The position numbers and the translations under genes are program-made. This document shows, one piece after another, positions 35,075-43,860 of a stretch of DNA of 45,642 bases (the first letter of the stretch is position 1; each line of letters opens with the position of its first letter). The notes under the pieces are model-generated. The model was not told where the DNA came from and searched no databases. It saw only the letters and a program-made list of their open reading frames with translations. Source of the DNA: Chitinispirillia bacterium (GTDB taxonomy: Bacteria > Fibrobacterota > Chitinivibrionia > Chitinivibrionales > Chitinispirillaceae); contig WQRV01000003.1 of assembly GCA_009786575.1 (NCBI GenBank), positions 1-45,642 on the forward strand, in the 5' to 3' direction.

Positions 35075-35707
35075 ATGAAGGCGAAACTGTATCAGCAGAA
35101 CGGAACGGTCAAGGGCGATGTAAATCTCCCTGAATCCGTCTTTGGGGCGGAGGTGAACGAACCCCTCCTGCACCAAGTCATAAAGTCGTACCAGGCCAAC
35201 CTGCGCCAGGGAACGGCGAAGACCAAGACCCGCGCGGAGGTGTCCGGCGGCGGCAAGAAGCCTTGGCGGCAGAAGGGTACCGGGCGCGCGCGAGCGGGAT
35301 CCAACGCTTCGCCGATTTGGGCTCGCGGCGGTAAGGCTTTCGGTGCTGTCCCGCGCGACCACTACACCGTTATCCCCGGCAAACTCAAGAAGTTAGCGCT
35401 GGTCTCCGCGCTCTCCTCGAGGGCCAAGGATGACTGTATTTTGGTCGTAGATTCGCTCAGTTTTGACGAGCCTAAGACCAAAGTAATCGCGTCCATGCTC
35501 GAAGCTATGAATTTGGCCGGAAAGAAAAATTTATTAATTATTGATACTGACGGTGTAAAAAATGTATATTTATCCGGCCGAAACATTCGGGATCTTGACG
35601 TCCGCCCCGTTAACGAGATTAACGCGCTGGACATCATAAGTTCCGAAAATATCATTTTCGGGGGCGAGGGTTTAATAGGCAAGGTAGAACAGGCGGTGGC
35701 TAAATGA
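35075..35707 (+). CDS. rplD: Ribosomal protein uL4
   Basis: A 210-residue protein lining the exit tunnel. GGGKKPWRQKGTGRARAGSN-like sequence is the tunnel loop. In enterobacteria L4 also represses the S10 operon, but I cannot tell whether that holds here. It overlaps rplW by four bases (ATGA). The segment near 35520-35580 is distinctly more AT-rich than the rest. Confidence 0.97.
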   Translation: MKAKLYQQNGTVKGDVNLPESVFGAEVNEPLLHQVIKSYQANLRQGTAKTKTRAEVSGGGKKPWRQKGTGRARAGSNASPIWARGGKAFGAVPRDHYTVIPGKLKKLALVSALSSRAKDDCILVVDSLSFDEPKTKVIASMLEAMNLAGKKNLLIIDTDGVKNVYLSGRNIRDLDVRPVNEINALDIISSENIIFGGEGLIGKVEQAVAK

Positions 35708-35994
35708 GCAAGTACCATGAAATTATAAGGTATCCGTCTATCACGGAGAAGAACACGAATCTGCGTTCCGGCCAGAACAAGTACGTGTTCGAAGTCGCGC
35801 TCAACGCCACGAAGGCCGACATCAAGGAAGCCGTGCAGAAGTTGTTTGAGGTAGATGTCGAGGCTGTGAATACGATGGTGGTAAAGGGCAAGAAAAAGCG
35901 TATGGGCCGCAATGTCGGGTACCGCCCCGACCGGAAGAAGGCGATCGTCAGGATCAAGGCCGGCCAGAACATCGCCAAGTTTGGGGAAGTGTAG
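35704..35994 (+). CDS. rplW: Ribosomal protein uL23
   Basis: A 96-residue protein at the tunnel exit that docks SRP and trigger factor. IIRYPSITEKN, NKYVFEVALNATKADIKEAVQKLF and KKKRMGRNVGYRPDRKKAIV are standard. It starts inside the rplD stop. A 131-base spacer follows before rplB. Confidence 0.97.
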   Translation: MSKYHEIIRYPSITEKNTNLRSGQNKYVFEVALNATKADIKEAVQKLFEVDVEAVNTMVVKGKKKRMGRNVGYRPDRKKAIVRIKAGQNIAKFGEV

Positions 35995-36016
35995 CAATAT
36001 ATATAGAATAAGGTAT

Positions 36017-36051
36017 GCGGGAGGACGTTATCTTCCGCGTAGAGTATAAAC
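36017..36051 (+). promoter_or_regulatory. Stem-loop element A in the rplW-rplB spacer
   Basis: An 8-bp stem with G-U pairs (36017-36024 with 36031-36038), GTTATC spanning loop and stem (36027-36032), and the tail CGTAGAGTATAAAC (36038-36051). The same arrangement, with 12 of 14 tail bases identical, recurs before rpsS at 37006-37038. Location in two leaders of one operon suggests a functional RNA motif or a spacer duplication. Confidence 0.5.
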
Positions 36052-36125
36052 GTAGCTATGGATGACGCGGTCGTCCGCAAAACGTAGGGCTCGAGTTATC
36101 GTGTCCGCTTTAGGAGTAAGAGGAA

Positions 36126-36956
36126 ATGGCTTTAAAACAGTACAGACCCATGACGCCGACGTTGCGCTACAAGACGACGACGGTGTTTGACCAGATTACG
36201 ACAGATACGCCTCACAAGCCGTTGCTCGTTTCCAAGCACAGCACCGGCGGCCGCAACAACCGCGGCGTTATAACCGTCCGCCACCGCGGCGGCGGCCACA
36301 AGCGTTTTATCCGTATAATAGACTTCAAGCGCGACAAGTTCAATGTGCCGGGTGTTGTCGAAACTATTGAGTACGATCCGAACCGTTCGGCGTTTATCGC
36401 CCTCGTTAAGTATATGGATGGCGACCGCAGGTATATTCTGGCTACCGTCAATATGAAAATAGGCCAGAAGATCATGTCCGGCGACAAGGCGGAGATCGCC
36501 GAAGGTAACTGTATGCTACTGGCGAACATCCCTCTGGGCACCCAGATCCATAACATTGAGCTGAGGGAAAAGAAGGGCGGCCAGATTGCCCGCAGCGCAG
36601 GCGCGTACGCCGAAGTTGTAGCTAAGGAAAACAAGATGGTCCAGTTGAAGTTCCCCTCGTCCGAAGTCCGCAATGTCCGTGAAACGTGCATCGCGACCAT
36701 CGGCCAGGTGAGCAACCACGACCACATGAACATCAGCATCGGTTCGGCCGGCCGCAAGCGCCACATGGGCGTGCGCCCGACAGTCCGCGGTGTCGCAATG
36801 AACCCGGTTGACCACCCGATGGGCGGCGGTGAAGGCAAGACGTCCGGCGGCGGCCACCCCGTTTCGCCGTGGGGGCAGAAAGCGAAGGGCCTCAAGACGA
36901 GGAACAGGAAGAAGCCTTCGAGCAAGTACATTGTGAAGCGGAGAACAAAGAAGTAA
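36126..36956 (+). CDS. rplB: Ribosomal protein uL2
   Basis: A 276-residue protein essential for peptidyl transfer and subunit joining. [16 protein letters not shown] begins it. [18 protein letters not shown] and the C-terminal [20 protein letters not shown] with the key histidine are intact. AGGAGTAAGAGG precedes the ATG. Confidence 0.98.
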   Translation: MALKQYRPMTPTLRYKTTTVFDQITTDTPHKPLLVSKHSTGGRNNRGVITVRHRGGGHKRFIRIIDFKRDKFNVPGVVETIEYDPNRSAFIALVKYMDGDRRYILATVNMKIGQKIMSGDKAEIAEGNCMLLANIPLGTQIHNIELREKKGGQIARSAGAYAEVVAKENKMVQLKFPSSEVRNVRETCIATIGQVSNHDHMNISIGSAGRKRHMGVRPTVRGVAMNPVDHPMGGGEGKTSGGGHPVSPWGQKAKGLKTRNRKKPSSKYIVKRRTKK

Positions 36957-37005
36957 GGGTATACCGGATGAGCATATCATCCATAATATAATAGAGTGAA
37001 GATAC

Positions 37006-37038
37006 GCGGGGGTGAAGTTATCCCCGTAAAGCATAAAC
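37006..37038 (+). promoter_or_regulatory. Stem-loop element B in the rplB-rpsS spacer
   Basis: CGGGG (37007-37011) pairs with CCCCG (37022-37026) around a 10-base loop ending in GTTAT, followed by CGTAAAGCATAAAC (37025-37038). It matches element A in loop word and tail. It ends 17 bases before the rpsS start, so it could affect initiation. Confidence 0.5.
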
Positions 37039-37055
37039 ATTAAGGGACTGAAGTA

Positions 37056-37340
37056 ATGTCGAGATCAATTAAAAAAGGTCCGTTTGTAGACGGCCACCTG
37101 GTAAAGAAGGTAGAGGACTCGAACAAGTCCGGCCAGAAGAAGGTCATCAAGACCTGGTCGCGCCGTTCCGTCATTCTCCCTGAATTTGTCGGCCAGACGT
37201 TTTCGGTTCACAACGGGAATAAGTTTCTCCCGGTGTACGTAACGGAGAACATGGTAGGTCACCGTCTCGGTGAGTTTGCGCCTACGCGCAACTTCCGCGG
37301 GCACAGCGGCGCGAAAACGGATAAGTCGGCTAAGCGTTAG
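37056..37340 (+). CDS. rpsS: Ribosomal protein uS19
   Basis: A 94-residue head protein normally contacting S13. It starts [19 protein letters not shown] and contains the [18 protein letters not shown] block and the ending [11 protein letters not shown]. Its S13 partner gene is not in its usual place near infA. Alternation of rplB, rpsS, rplV and rpsC is standard. Confidence 0.98.
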   Translation: MSRSIKKGPFVDGHLVKKVEDSNKSGQKKVIKTWSRRSVILPEFVGQTFSVHNGNKFLPVYVTENMVGHRLGEFAPTRNFRGHSGAKTDKSAKR

Positions 37341-37372
37341 GGCGCTGCCGTGATTAATGGGAGGTAGGGTAT

Positions 37373-37762
37373 ATGGCAAAGAAAATTACAAGGAAGCAGA
37401 GGGTAACTCAGCGCAAGGCGCGCGGAGAGGGCTTTGCTGCATTGAGGAATCTGAGGACTACCCCGCGCAAGGCGCGTTTGGTGGCTGACGCTGTTCGCGG
37501 CAAGAATGTGAACGAGGCGCTCAACCTCCTCGATTTCGGCATAAAGAAGGACGTTGCGGTGGATGTCGCGAAGCTGATCCGTTCGGCGCTCGCGAGTTTG
37601 AACAGTAACGCTGAAGCGGGCATTGAGGATGATGCGCTCCGCGTCAAGGAGATTCGGGTAGACGAGGGGCCGGTGATGAAGCGGTTCCGTCCGCGCGCCA
37701 AAGGCAGCGCGTCTTCCGTGCTCAAGCGTATGTGTCACATTTCCGTTACGTTGTCTAATTAA
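37373..37762 (+). CDS. rplV: Ribosomal protein uL22
   Basis: A 129-residue tunnel protein. The first 20 residues (KKITRKQRVTQRKARGEG) are a basic extension compared with the usual start near GFAALRNLRTTPRKARLVAD. RFRPRAKGSASSVLKRMCHI is the beta-hairpin loop region that reaches the erythromycin site. GGGAGG precedes the ATG. Confidence 0.96.
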   Translation: MAKKITRKQRVTQRKARGEGFAALRNLRTTPRKARLVADAVRGKNVNEALNLLDFGIKKDVAVDVAKLIRSALASLNSNAEAGIEDDALRVKEIRVDEGPVMKRFRPRAKGSASSVLKRMCHISVTLSN

Positions 37763-37779
37763 CGAAAGGGAGCTGGTAA

Positions 37780-38457
37780 GTGGGTCAGAAGACTAATCCG
37801 GTGGGCTTGCGTCTGGGAATCACCAGGTCATGGGCGTCGAACTGGTACGCGAAGGAGAAGTTCGCGGACTATTTATACGAAGATATTCTGCTAAGGAACT
37901 ATCTGCGCAAGCGCCTTGAGCACGGCGGCATCAGCGCCCTTGAGATCGAGCGCACCGCCAAGCGCGTAACGGTCGGCATTCACACATCGCGCCCCGGCAT
38001 CGTTATCGGCAAGAAGGGCGAGGAGGTCGAGAGGCTCAAGCTGGAGCTTCAGCACCTTACGCAGAAAGAGATACAGATAAATATACGCGAAGTTAAGAAG
38101 CCCGAGATGGACTCCCAGCTCGTGGCCGACAACATCGCCCGTCAGGTAGAGAAGCGCGTGTCGTACAAAAAGGCGACGAAGAAGGCGATTTCCACGGCGA
38201 TGCGCATGGGCGCGGACGGTATAAAGGTGATGATTTCCGGCCGTCTCAACGGCGCTGAAATCGCCCGTACCGAGACGTTCAAGGAGGGGAGGATCCCTCT
38301 GCATACGTTGCGCGCCGACATAGATTATTCAACGGCGACCGCGCACACGACATACGGGTGCATCGGCGTCAAGGTGTGGATTTGCAAGGGCGAAGTGATA
38401 GCCCGTGCGCAGCAGGCCGTAGCGGCAAAGGCAGCGGCGGAGGGCGCGAAAGCGTAA
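37780..38457 (+). CDS. rpsC: Ribosomal protein uS3
   Basis: A 225-residue protein at the mRNA entry site. It begins at GTG with [18 protein letters not shown]. The KH domain holds [15 protein letters not shown], and the C-terminal domain has [16 protein letters not shown] and [21 protein letters not shown] lies about nine bases upstream. Confidence 0.97.
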   Translation: MGQKTNPVGLRLGITRSWASNWYAKEKFADYLYEDILLRNYLRKRLEHGGISALEIERTAKRVTVGIHTSRPGIVIGKKGEEVERLKLELQHLTQKEIQINIREVKKPEMDSQLVADNIARQVEKRVSYKKATKKAISTAMRMGADGIKVMISGRLNGAEIARTETFKEGRIPLHTLRADIDYSTATAHTTYGCIGVKVWICKGEVIARAQQAVAAKAAAEGAKA

Positions 38458-38470
38458 AAAGGGAAAAGAA

Positions 38471-38890
38471 ATGTTATCACCGAAAAAAGTAAAATGGAGA
38501 AAGACCCAGCGCGGCAGGATGCGCGGCGCGGCCACCGTCGGTAACGAGATATCGTTCGGCGAGTTTGGCCTGCAGTCTACGCAGCCCGGCTGGCTCGACA
38601 ACCGTCAGATAGAGGCGGCCCGTATAGCGATGACGCGTTACATCAAGCGCGGCGGCAAGGTGTGGATCCGCATCTTCCCGGATAAGCCGATCACCAAGCA
38701 CCCCGCCGAGTCCCGCATGGGTAAGGGTAAGGGTGCGCCCGAAGGCTGGGTAGCGGTGGTAAGGCCGGGCACGATCATGTTCGAGATCGGCGGCATCAAG
38801 CCTGAGGTTGCCAAAGAGGCCATGAGGCTTGCGGCGCAGAAGTTACCGGTATTGACTCGCTTCGTCGAGTTGGAAAAGCAGGTGGGATAA
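38471..38890 (+). CDS. rplP: Ribosomal protein uL16
   Basis: A 139-residue protein near the A-site tRNA elbow. It starts [19 protein letters not shown]. [27 protein letters not shown] sequence carries the conserved arginine, and [18 protein letters not shown] follows. Its stop overlaps the rpmC ATG by one base. Confidence 0.97.
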   Translation: MLSPKKVKWRKTQRGRMRGAATVGNEISFGEFGLQSTQPGWLDNRQIEAARIAMTRYIKRGGKVWIRIFPDKPITKHPAESRMGKGKGAPEGWVAVVRPGTIMFEIGGIKPEVAKEAMRLAAQKLPVLTRFVELEKQVG

Positions 38891-39090
38891 TGAAAGCAAG
38901 TGAAATAAGGGAAATGCCGGTGGAGGACCTCGTCAAGAAGGTCGATAGCCTTGAGGAAGAGCATTTCAACCTCAGGTTCCAGGCGCGGATGGGGCAATTG
39001 ACCAACCCGATCCAACTGCGCGACGTGAAGAAGGACATCGCGCGTGTAAAGACAATTCTTAACGAGAAAAAGGCCGCCGCCAAGGCGTAA
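38890..39090 (+). CDS. rpmC: Ribosomal protein uL29
   Basis: A 66-residue helical hairpin at the tunnel exit beside L23. The conserved LRFQARMGQLTNPIQLRDVKKDIARVKT block is intact. The TAATG junction with rplP couples the genes. The tail EKKAAAKA is short and basic. Confidence 0.96.
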   Translation: MKASEIREMPVEDLVKKVDSLEEEHFNLRFQARMGQLTNPIQLRDVKKDIARVKTILNEKKAAAKA

Positions 39091-39100
39091 CGGAGGATAA

Positions 39101-39358
39101 ATGTCGGAAAGAAATTATCGCAAAGAGCGTGTAGGCGTAGTAGTAAGCGACAAGATGGACAAGAGCGTTGTCGTTAAGGTAGAGCGTCAGCTGATGCACC
39201 CGATATACGGCCGTACCGTTAAGAAGCAGAAGCGGTATGTGGCGCATGATGAGAAGAACGATTGCCGTGTCGGCGATACGGTCAAAATCATTGAGACGCG
39301 CCCGTTGTCCAAAACTAAGAGGTGGCGTATTGGTGAGGTTATTGAGAGGGCGAAGTAA
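39101..39358 (+). CDS. rpsQ: Ribosomal protein uS17
   Basis: An 85-residue OB-fold 16S-binding protein. [23 protein letters not shown] and [30 protein letters not shown] are diagnostic. It begins 10 bases after rpmC. An 87-base spacer follows, the boundary between the classical S10 and spc groups; I see no clear promoter there. Confidence 0.97.
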   Translation: MSERNYRKERVGVVVSDKMDKSVVVKVERQLMHPIYGRTVKKQKRYVAHDEKNDCRVGDTVKIIETRPLSKTKRWRIGEVIERAK

Positions 39359-39445
39359 GTTGCTGTTTGGGTTGGCCGGTTGATGGGGGCGGTACCGTCA
39401 ACAAAGAGCGAAAATAAACTGTTGTATTAATAAAGGTATTGGAAG

Positions 39446-39814
39446 ATGATACAGGTAGAAACAAATCTGATTGTGGCCGATAACTCCGGCGCGAAGAAAG
39501 TACGGTGCATCCGGGTCCTCGGCGGCACGCGCAGGCGTTACGCCCGCGTCGGCGACATTATCATCGTCGCTGTCAAGGACGCGATCCCCAACGGCGCGGT
39601 CAAGAAAGGTACGGTCGCGAGGGCGGTGGTTGTGAGGACGGCGAAAGAGTATGGGCGCAAGGACGGTACGTACATCCGTTTCAGCGATAACGCGGCGGTT
39701 ATCATTAACGAGCAGGGCGAGCCGAAGGGCTCACGTATTTTTGGCCCTGTCGCCCGCGAGCTGCGTGAGAAGAAGTTCACGCGTATCGTGTCTTTAGCCC
39801 CTGAAGTATTGTAA
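39446..39814 (+). CDS. rplN: Ribosomal protein uL14
   Basis: A 122-residue protein at the subunit interface. [27 protein letters not shown] is the usual start, and [19 protein letters not shown] closes the conserved part. It is the first gene of the spc-type group. Confidence 0.98.
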   Translation: MIQVETNLIVADNSGAKKVRCIRVLGGTRRRYARVGDIIIVAVKDAIPNGAVKKGTVARAVVVRTAKEYGRKDGTYIRFSDNAAVIINEQGEPKGSRIFGPVARELREKKFTRIVSLAPEVL

Positions 39815-39835
39815 GGGTAGAGGAGATTACAAATC

Positions 39836-40150
39836 ATGGCATTAGGACTTAAAAAAGACGATATCGTTGTGGTGATCTCCGGCGATCACAAGGGGAAGAG
39901 CGGTAAGATCCTCAAGGTCATCCCGGGGAAGGATCGCGCTGTTGTTGAGGGGGTCAATTTTGTCAGGCGCCACACTAAGCCGAGCGTGAAGAATCAGCAG
40001 GGTGGCATTATGGAGAAGGAAGCCGCGCTTCACATCTCCAACCTGATGCTCAAGTGCCCCAAGACCGGCAAGCCCACGCGCCTCGGCGTTAAAGTGCTCG
40101 AGGACGGCAGCCGTGTCAGGTACTCTAAGAAGGCGAAGGAGACGATCTAA
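39836..40150 (+). CDS. rplX: Ribosomal protein uL24
   Basis: A 104-residue assembly-initiating protein with the KOW motif ([20 protein letters not shown]). [27 protein letters not shown] is standard. AGAGGAG precedes the ATG. Its final codons hold the AGGAG used by rplE. Confidence 0.97.
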   Translation: MALGLKKDDIVVVISGDHKGKSGKILKVIPGKDRAVVEGVNFVRRHTKPSVKNQQGGIMEKEAALHISNLMLKCPKTGKPTRLGVKVLEDGSRVRYSKKAKETI

Positions 40151-40151
40151 G

Positions 40152-40772
40152 GTGAGCAAGGAAGCGAAGCAGAAGAAGGAGTCCGGGGATAAGAAGGATG
40201 CCGCGCCCAAGGCTAAAGGGCCCGTGCCCAAGCCCCGTATGCGCGTAAAGTACGAGAAAGATGTTGTGCCGTCGCTCATGAAGAGGTTCGGCTACAAAAA
40301 CGTCAATCAGGTGCCGCGCCTCGATAAGATAGTCATCAACATGGGTGTTGGTGACGCGGTGTCGGATGCCAAGCTGATTGATGAGGCGGTGAACTGCCTG
40401 CGCGACATCAGCGGCCAGAAGCCGGTGGTTACGCGCTCGAAGAAGGCGATATCGAACTTCAAACTGCGCGAAAACATCCCGATCGGCGCGAAGGTAACGC
40501 TGCGCGGTGTACGCATGTGGGAGTTTTTTGACAGGTTAGTGGCGATAACGATCCCGCGTATCCGCGACTTCCGCGGACTGCCGAGAAAGTCTTTTGACGG
40601 GTTCGGGAACTATACGATGGGGCTCAAGGAGCAGATCGTATTTTTGGAGGTTGACCGCGACAAGATCGCCAAAATCTCCGGTATGGATATCTGTATCAAT
40701 ACGACCGCTTCTAATAATGAAGAGGGTTTTGGCCTGTTGGAAGAGTTGGGGATGCCGTTCCGCAAGCAGTAG
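40152..40772 (+). CDS. rplE: Ribosomal protein uL5 with basic N-terminal extension
   Basis: A 206-residue 5S-rRNA-binding protein, where about 177-180 is usual. The conserved part starts near residue 30 ([20 protein letters not shown]) and includes [18 protein letters not shown] and IPRIRDFRG. The extra 29 residues are rich in Lys, Ala and Pro. The GTG at 40152 has AGGAG ten bases before it and directly follows the rplX stop. The internal ATG at 40239 would give the standard length but has no Shine-Dalgarno. I therefore favour the long form. Confidence 0.95.
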   Translation: MSKEAKQKKESGDKKDAAPKAKGPVPKPRMRVKYEKDVVPSLMKRFGYKNVNQVPRLDKIVINMGVGDAVSDAKLIDEAVNCLRDISGQKPVVTRSKKAISNFKLRENIPIGAKVTLRGVRMWEFFDRLVAITIPRIRDFRGLPRKSFDGFGNYTMGLKEQIVFLEVDRDKIAKISGMDICINTTASNNEEGFGLLEELGMPFRKQ

Positions 40773-40834
40773 GCAGCGGATGTTTTGATAATGTACCGGC
40801 GGTATCACCGTCATCACCGATAAGGACGACGTAG

Positions 40835-40855
40835 GGGCGACCCTCCGGGTCGCCC
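40835..40855. repeat. Perfect 9-bp GC-rich hairpin, REP-like
   Basis: GGGCGACCC (40835-40843) and GGGTCGCCC (40847-40855) flank TCC, preceded by GTAG. The word GTAGGGGCGACCC with its inverted copy resembles dispersed palindromic repeats of many bacteria. A similar but diverged unit (TGTAGGGCGC with GCGCCC) sits at 45451-45474. Confidence 0.55.
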
Positions 40856-40877
40856 GTTTAACGAAGGGGTAGTGCAA

Positions 40878-41063
40878 GTGGCTCGTAAAGCATTGATAGA
40901 AAAGAACCGTAAAAAGCCGAAGTTCAAGGCCCGCGCCTACACCCGTTGTAAGCGCTGCGGCAGGCCTCGCGCTTTTATCCGTGACTTTGGCCTGTGCAGA
41001 TTGTGCTTTCGTGAGATGGCTCTGCGCGGCGAGATCCCCGGCGTGGTCAAGGCCAGCTGGTAA
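40878..41063 (+). CDS. rpsN: Ribosomal protein uS14, zinc-binding short form
   Basis: A 61-residue S14 of the zinc type: C-x2-C (RCKRCGR) and C-x2-C (LCRLCF) ligands are complete. I use the GTG at 40878, with AAGGGG eight bases upstream, because it gives the standard (M)[22 protein letters not shown]. Another GTG at 40872 adds two residues. It is preceded by a 105-base spacer with the REP-like hairpin. Confidence 0.96.
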   Translation: MARKALIEKNRKKPKFKARAYTRCKRCGRPRAFIRDFGLCRLCFREMALRGEIPGVVKASW

Positions 41064-41098
41064 GATAAAATTATTAACTGTATAAGGGGTAGTGCAGG

Positions 41099-41494
41099 AT
41101 GTTAACAGACCAGATTGCAGACATGTTCAACAGGATCCGCAACGCCATCCAGGCAAGGAAGCGTACTGTGGACGTACCGGCGAACAAGCTGAAGAAGGAG
41201 ATCACGAGGATCCTCTTCGAGAACCATTTCATCAGCAAGTACGCTTTTGTTGAGGATGAGAAGCAGGGTACGATCAAGATTCTCTTGAAGTACGACGACA
41301 GTATGCGGAACTCTATCCAGGGCCTCAAGCGCGTATCAACGCCGGGCCGCAAGAAGTATTCGGGTGCTACCGGCGTGCCCAAAGTCCTTAACGGGATGGG
41401 TATCGCTATCGTCAGCACGTCTAAGGGCGTTATGACGGACAAAGATTGCCGGAAGATGAATGTGGGCGGTGAAGTAATCGGGTTGATTTGGTAA
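41099..41494 (+). CDS. rpsH: Ribosomal protein uS8
   Basis: A 131-residue central-domain protein. It opens LTDQIADMFNRIRNAIQARKRTVDVP and ends with the canonical IVSTSKGVMTDKDCRKMNVGGEVIGLIW. In E. coli S8 represses the spc operon through the rplE leader, but no obvious S8-site mimic was identified here by eye. Confidence 0.98.
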   Translation: MLTDQIADMFNRIRNAIQARKRTVDVPANKLKKEITRILFENHFISKYAFVEDEKQGTIKILLKYDDSMRNSIQGLKRVSTPGRKKYSGATGVPKVLNGMGIAIVSTSKGVMTDKDCRKMNVGGEVIGLIW

Positions 41495-41542
41495 TAACTA
41501 TGGGCGGCGTTGCGCGGCCCGCATATAAAGAGGAGCAGTAAG

Positions 41543-42082
41543 GTGTCACGTATAGGAAAATTGCCTGTCAAGGTCCCAAGCGGTGTGAATGTCTCGATCA
41601 GCGGCCGGAAGGTCGAGGTCAAGGGCGCTAAGGGTACGCTGAACAGAGAGCTTCCGGCTGAACTCAAGGCCGAATTTGCAAACGGTGCCATCACCGTATC
41701 TCCGGCCATGGAAACCGAACAGACGAAGGCCCTGTGGGGCCTTTACCGTGTGTTAATTGACAACATGGTAGTCGGCGTGTCGGCCGGTTATAAGATTGAC
41801 CTTGAGGTCGTGGGCGTGGGTTACAAGTTCGAGATGAAAGGCAAGGACCTGCTTATAGCTGCCGGTCTTTCGGACACGGTGCTCTTCAAGGAACGCCCGG
41901 GCCTGATATACAAGATTGACGGCCCCACGAAGGCGAGTGTTGAGGGCATAGATAAAGAGAAGGTGGGCCAGGCGGCCGCCGATATCCGCCGTATCCGTCC
42001 ACCCGAGCCCTACAAGGGCAAGGGCATCAGGTACGCCGGTGAGCAGATTCGCAGGAAGGCCGGCAAAACGGCCGGTAAGTAA
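41543..42082 (+). CDS. rplF: Ribosomal protein uL6
   Basis: A 179-residue protein near the factor-binding site. I choose GTG 41543 (MSRIGKLPVKVPSGV), with AGGAG seven bases upstream, over an earlier in-frame start at 41510. Two repeated folds are seen, and RRIRPPEPYKGKGIRYAGE is the conserved C-terminal signature. Confidence 0.97.
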   Translation: MSRIGKLPVKVPSGVNVSISGRKVEVKGAKGTLNRELPAELKAEFANGAITVSPAMETEQTKALWGLYRVLIDNMVVGVSAGYKIDLEVVGVGYKFEMKGKDLLIAAGLSDTVLFKERPGLIYKIDGPTKASVEGIDKEKVGQAAADIRRIRPPEPYKGKGIRYAGEQIRRKAGKTAGK

Positions 42083-42109
42083 CAGATAGATATTAATAAA
42101 TAACGGGAG

Positions 42110-42123
42110 CGGCCTTACGGCCG
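42110..42123. repeat. Small hairpin in the rplF-rplR spacer
   Basis: CGGCC (42110-42114) pairs with GGCCG (42119-42123) around TTAC. No U-tract follows. The spacer is 79 bases and has no gene. Confidence 0.4.
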
Positions 42124-42161
42124 TCTGCCAAAGTAAGAATAAAGAGGAGTACGCAGGCAGC

Positions 42162-42536
42162 ATGAACAGCGCAAAAAAAAGAAGTGTAGAACGTCAGCGC
42201 CGCGCGGCCCGTGTCCGTAAGTCTATTACGGGTACGACCGAGCGTCCGCGCCTCTGCGTCCGCCGCAGCATCAACCACATCTACGCCCAGATCGTCGATG
42301 ACGTACAGGGCAAGACGATCGCCTTTGCCGGCAGCACCGGCAAGGAGTTTGCCCAGAAGGTGTCGGGCAAGGAGTTGAGCAAGACGGATATTTCGAAGCT
42401 CATCGGCGAGATGGTTGCCGAGAAGGCGATGGAGCAGGGCGTTAAGACGGTAGTGTTTGACAGGAAGGGCTATCTCTACCACGGCCGTGTGAAGGCCCTG
42501 GCTGAGGCCGCTCGCGGCAAGGGTCTTGTTTTCTAA
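42162..42536 (+). CDS. rplR: Ribosomal protein uL18
   Basis: A 124-residue 5S rRNA-binding protein. [18 protein letters not shown], then [27 protein letters not shown] are family markers. The first 20 residues are strongly basic, as usual. AGAGGAG lies upstream. Confidence 0.97.
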   Translation: MNSAKKRSVERQRRAARVRKSITGTTERPRLCVRRSINHIYAQIVDDVQGKTIAFAGSTGKEFAQKVSGKELSKTDISKLIGEMVAEKAMEQGVKTVVFDRKGYLYHGRVKALAEAARGKGLVF

Positions 42537-42555
42537 TTTATAGGAGTTTGTCCCT

Positions 42556-43056
42556 TTGAGTAACGAAGAATTGATTGGTGGTGGCGGCGGAGAGTCGCAG
42601 TTTTCGGAGAGGCTGGTAGCAGTCAGCCGTGTCGCGAAGGTCGTCAAGGGCGGCCGCCGTTTCGGTTTCAACGCGCTGGTCGCGATAGGCGACGGCAACG
42701 GGACCGTGGGCATTGGCATGGGCAAGGCCAACGACGTGAGCGAGGCTATGCGCAAAGCCGGCGAAAACGCGAAGAAGAATATACACAGGGTCAGCATCGT
42801 AGAGGGTACGATCCCCCACGATGTAGTGGGCCACTTCGGCGCCGGCAGGATCATTCTTAAGCCGGCCGCGCCCGGTACCGGCGTTATAGCCGGCGGCCCT
42901 GCGCGCGCGGTACTTGAGCTCGCTGGTGTGCGCAATATCCTTACGAAGTGCCTGGGCACAACGAATGCGCACAACGTAGTCAAGGCGACGCTTGACGGGC
43001 TCAAGCAGCTGAAGACGAGGGAACAGATAAGGGCATTGCGCCAGATCGTTGCGTAG
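42556..43056 (+). CDS. rpsE: Ribosomal protein uS5
   Basis: A 166-residue accuracy and translocation protein. [31 protein letters not shown] contains the spectinomycin loop, and [22 protein letters not shown] is conserved. There is no upstream ATG. The TTG at 42556, nine bases after AGGAG, is the best start and adds a short Gly-rich leader (LIGGGGGE). Confidence 0.96.
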   Translation: MSNEELIGGGGGESQFSERLVAVSRVAKVVKGGRRFGFNALVAIGDGNGTVGIGMGKANDVSEAMRKAGENAKKNIHRVSIVEGTIPHDVVGHFGAGRIILKPAAPGTGVIAGGPARAVLELAGVRNILTKCLGTTNAHNVVKATLDGLKQLKTREQIRALRQIVA

Positions 43057-43102
43057 GTCCAACGTAAATAAATGTGTCATTGAATAGTAAAGGGTATTAA
43101 CG

Positions 43103-43285
43103 ATGAGCAAGAAACTGAAAATTACGCAGGTCAAGAGCGCGATCGGCCGCCTGAAGAACCAGAAGGCGACGATCAAGGCGCTTGGCATCATCAAGATGAA
43201 CAGTTCGGTTATCCACGACGATAACCCTACGATTCGCGGGATGATTGGGGCGGTCAGTCATTTGGTTAAGGTGGAAGAGGTATAA
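43103..43285 (+). CDS. rpmD: Ribosomal protein uL30
   Basis: A 60-residue single-domain protein: LKITQVKSAIGRLKNQKATIKALGI, then the conserved PTIRGMIGAVSHLVKVEEV. It lies between rpsE and rplO as in most bacteria. Confidence 0.96.
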   Translation: MSKKLKITQVKSAIGRLKNQKATIKALGIIKMNSSVIHDDNPTIRGMIGAVSHLVKVEEV

Positions 43286-43350
43286 TCCTCGGGTATAAAC
43301 GTCGCGGCGGTTAATTACCGCGGCTACATTAAGTATAGATGGAGATTGCA

Positions 43351-43860
43351 ATGCTTAAGATGAACAATTTAAGGCCGGCGCCGGGTTCTCACAGGGAGAC
43401 CAAGAGGCTTGGGCGCGGTACGGGCAGCGGTCAGGGTTCGACCAGCGGCCATGGCAACAACGGCGACAAGGCCAGGAGCGGCGCTTACCAGAAGTTCTAC
43501 TTCGAGGGCGGCCAGACCCCGCTCACGCGCCGTATACCGAAAGTCGGGTTCCACAGCCCGTTCAAGAAGGAGTTTCAGATCGTCAACGTGGGCTCCCTTG
43601 AGGAGGCTGACGTGGGCGGCCGCGAGGTTACCGCGGAGGTGCTGCGTGAGTTCGGCCTGATTCACAATGTGACGGACCCGGTAAAGATGCTGGGTTCTGG
43701 CGAGCTTACGAAGGCGCTGGTTTTCAAGGTTGACGCATTCTCGAAGTCGGCGAAAGAGAAGATCGAAAAAGCCAATGGAAAAGCCGAAGTAATCAATGCG
43801 AAAAACGGAAAAACCAATGGAAAAATCAAAAAAGCCAATGGGAAAGCAGAGGTAGTATAA
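43351..43860 (+). CDS. rplO: Ribosomal protein uL15 with duplicated C-terminal tail
   Basis: A 169-residue protein. MLKMNNLRPAPGSHRETKRLG is standard. I choose the ATG at 43351 (GGAG six bases earlier) rather than one at 43339. The normal L15 end (AFSKSAKEKIEKANGKAEVI) is reached near residue 148. Then 21 more residues follow, ending in a second KANGKAEV. At DNA level 43768-43791 and 43831-43854 are near-identical, so the tail arose by short duplication. The tail is A-rich with poor codon bias. secY starts directly after the stop. Confidence 0.96.
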   Translation: MLKMNNLRPAPGSHRETKRLGRGTGSGQGSTSGHGNNGDKARSGAYQKFYFEGGQTPLTRRIPKVGFHSPFKKEFQIVNVGSLEEADVGGREVTAEVLREFGLIHNVTDPVKMLGSGELTKALVFKVDAFSKSAKEKIEKANGKAEVINAKNGKTNGKIKKANGKAEVV

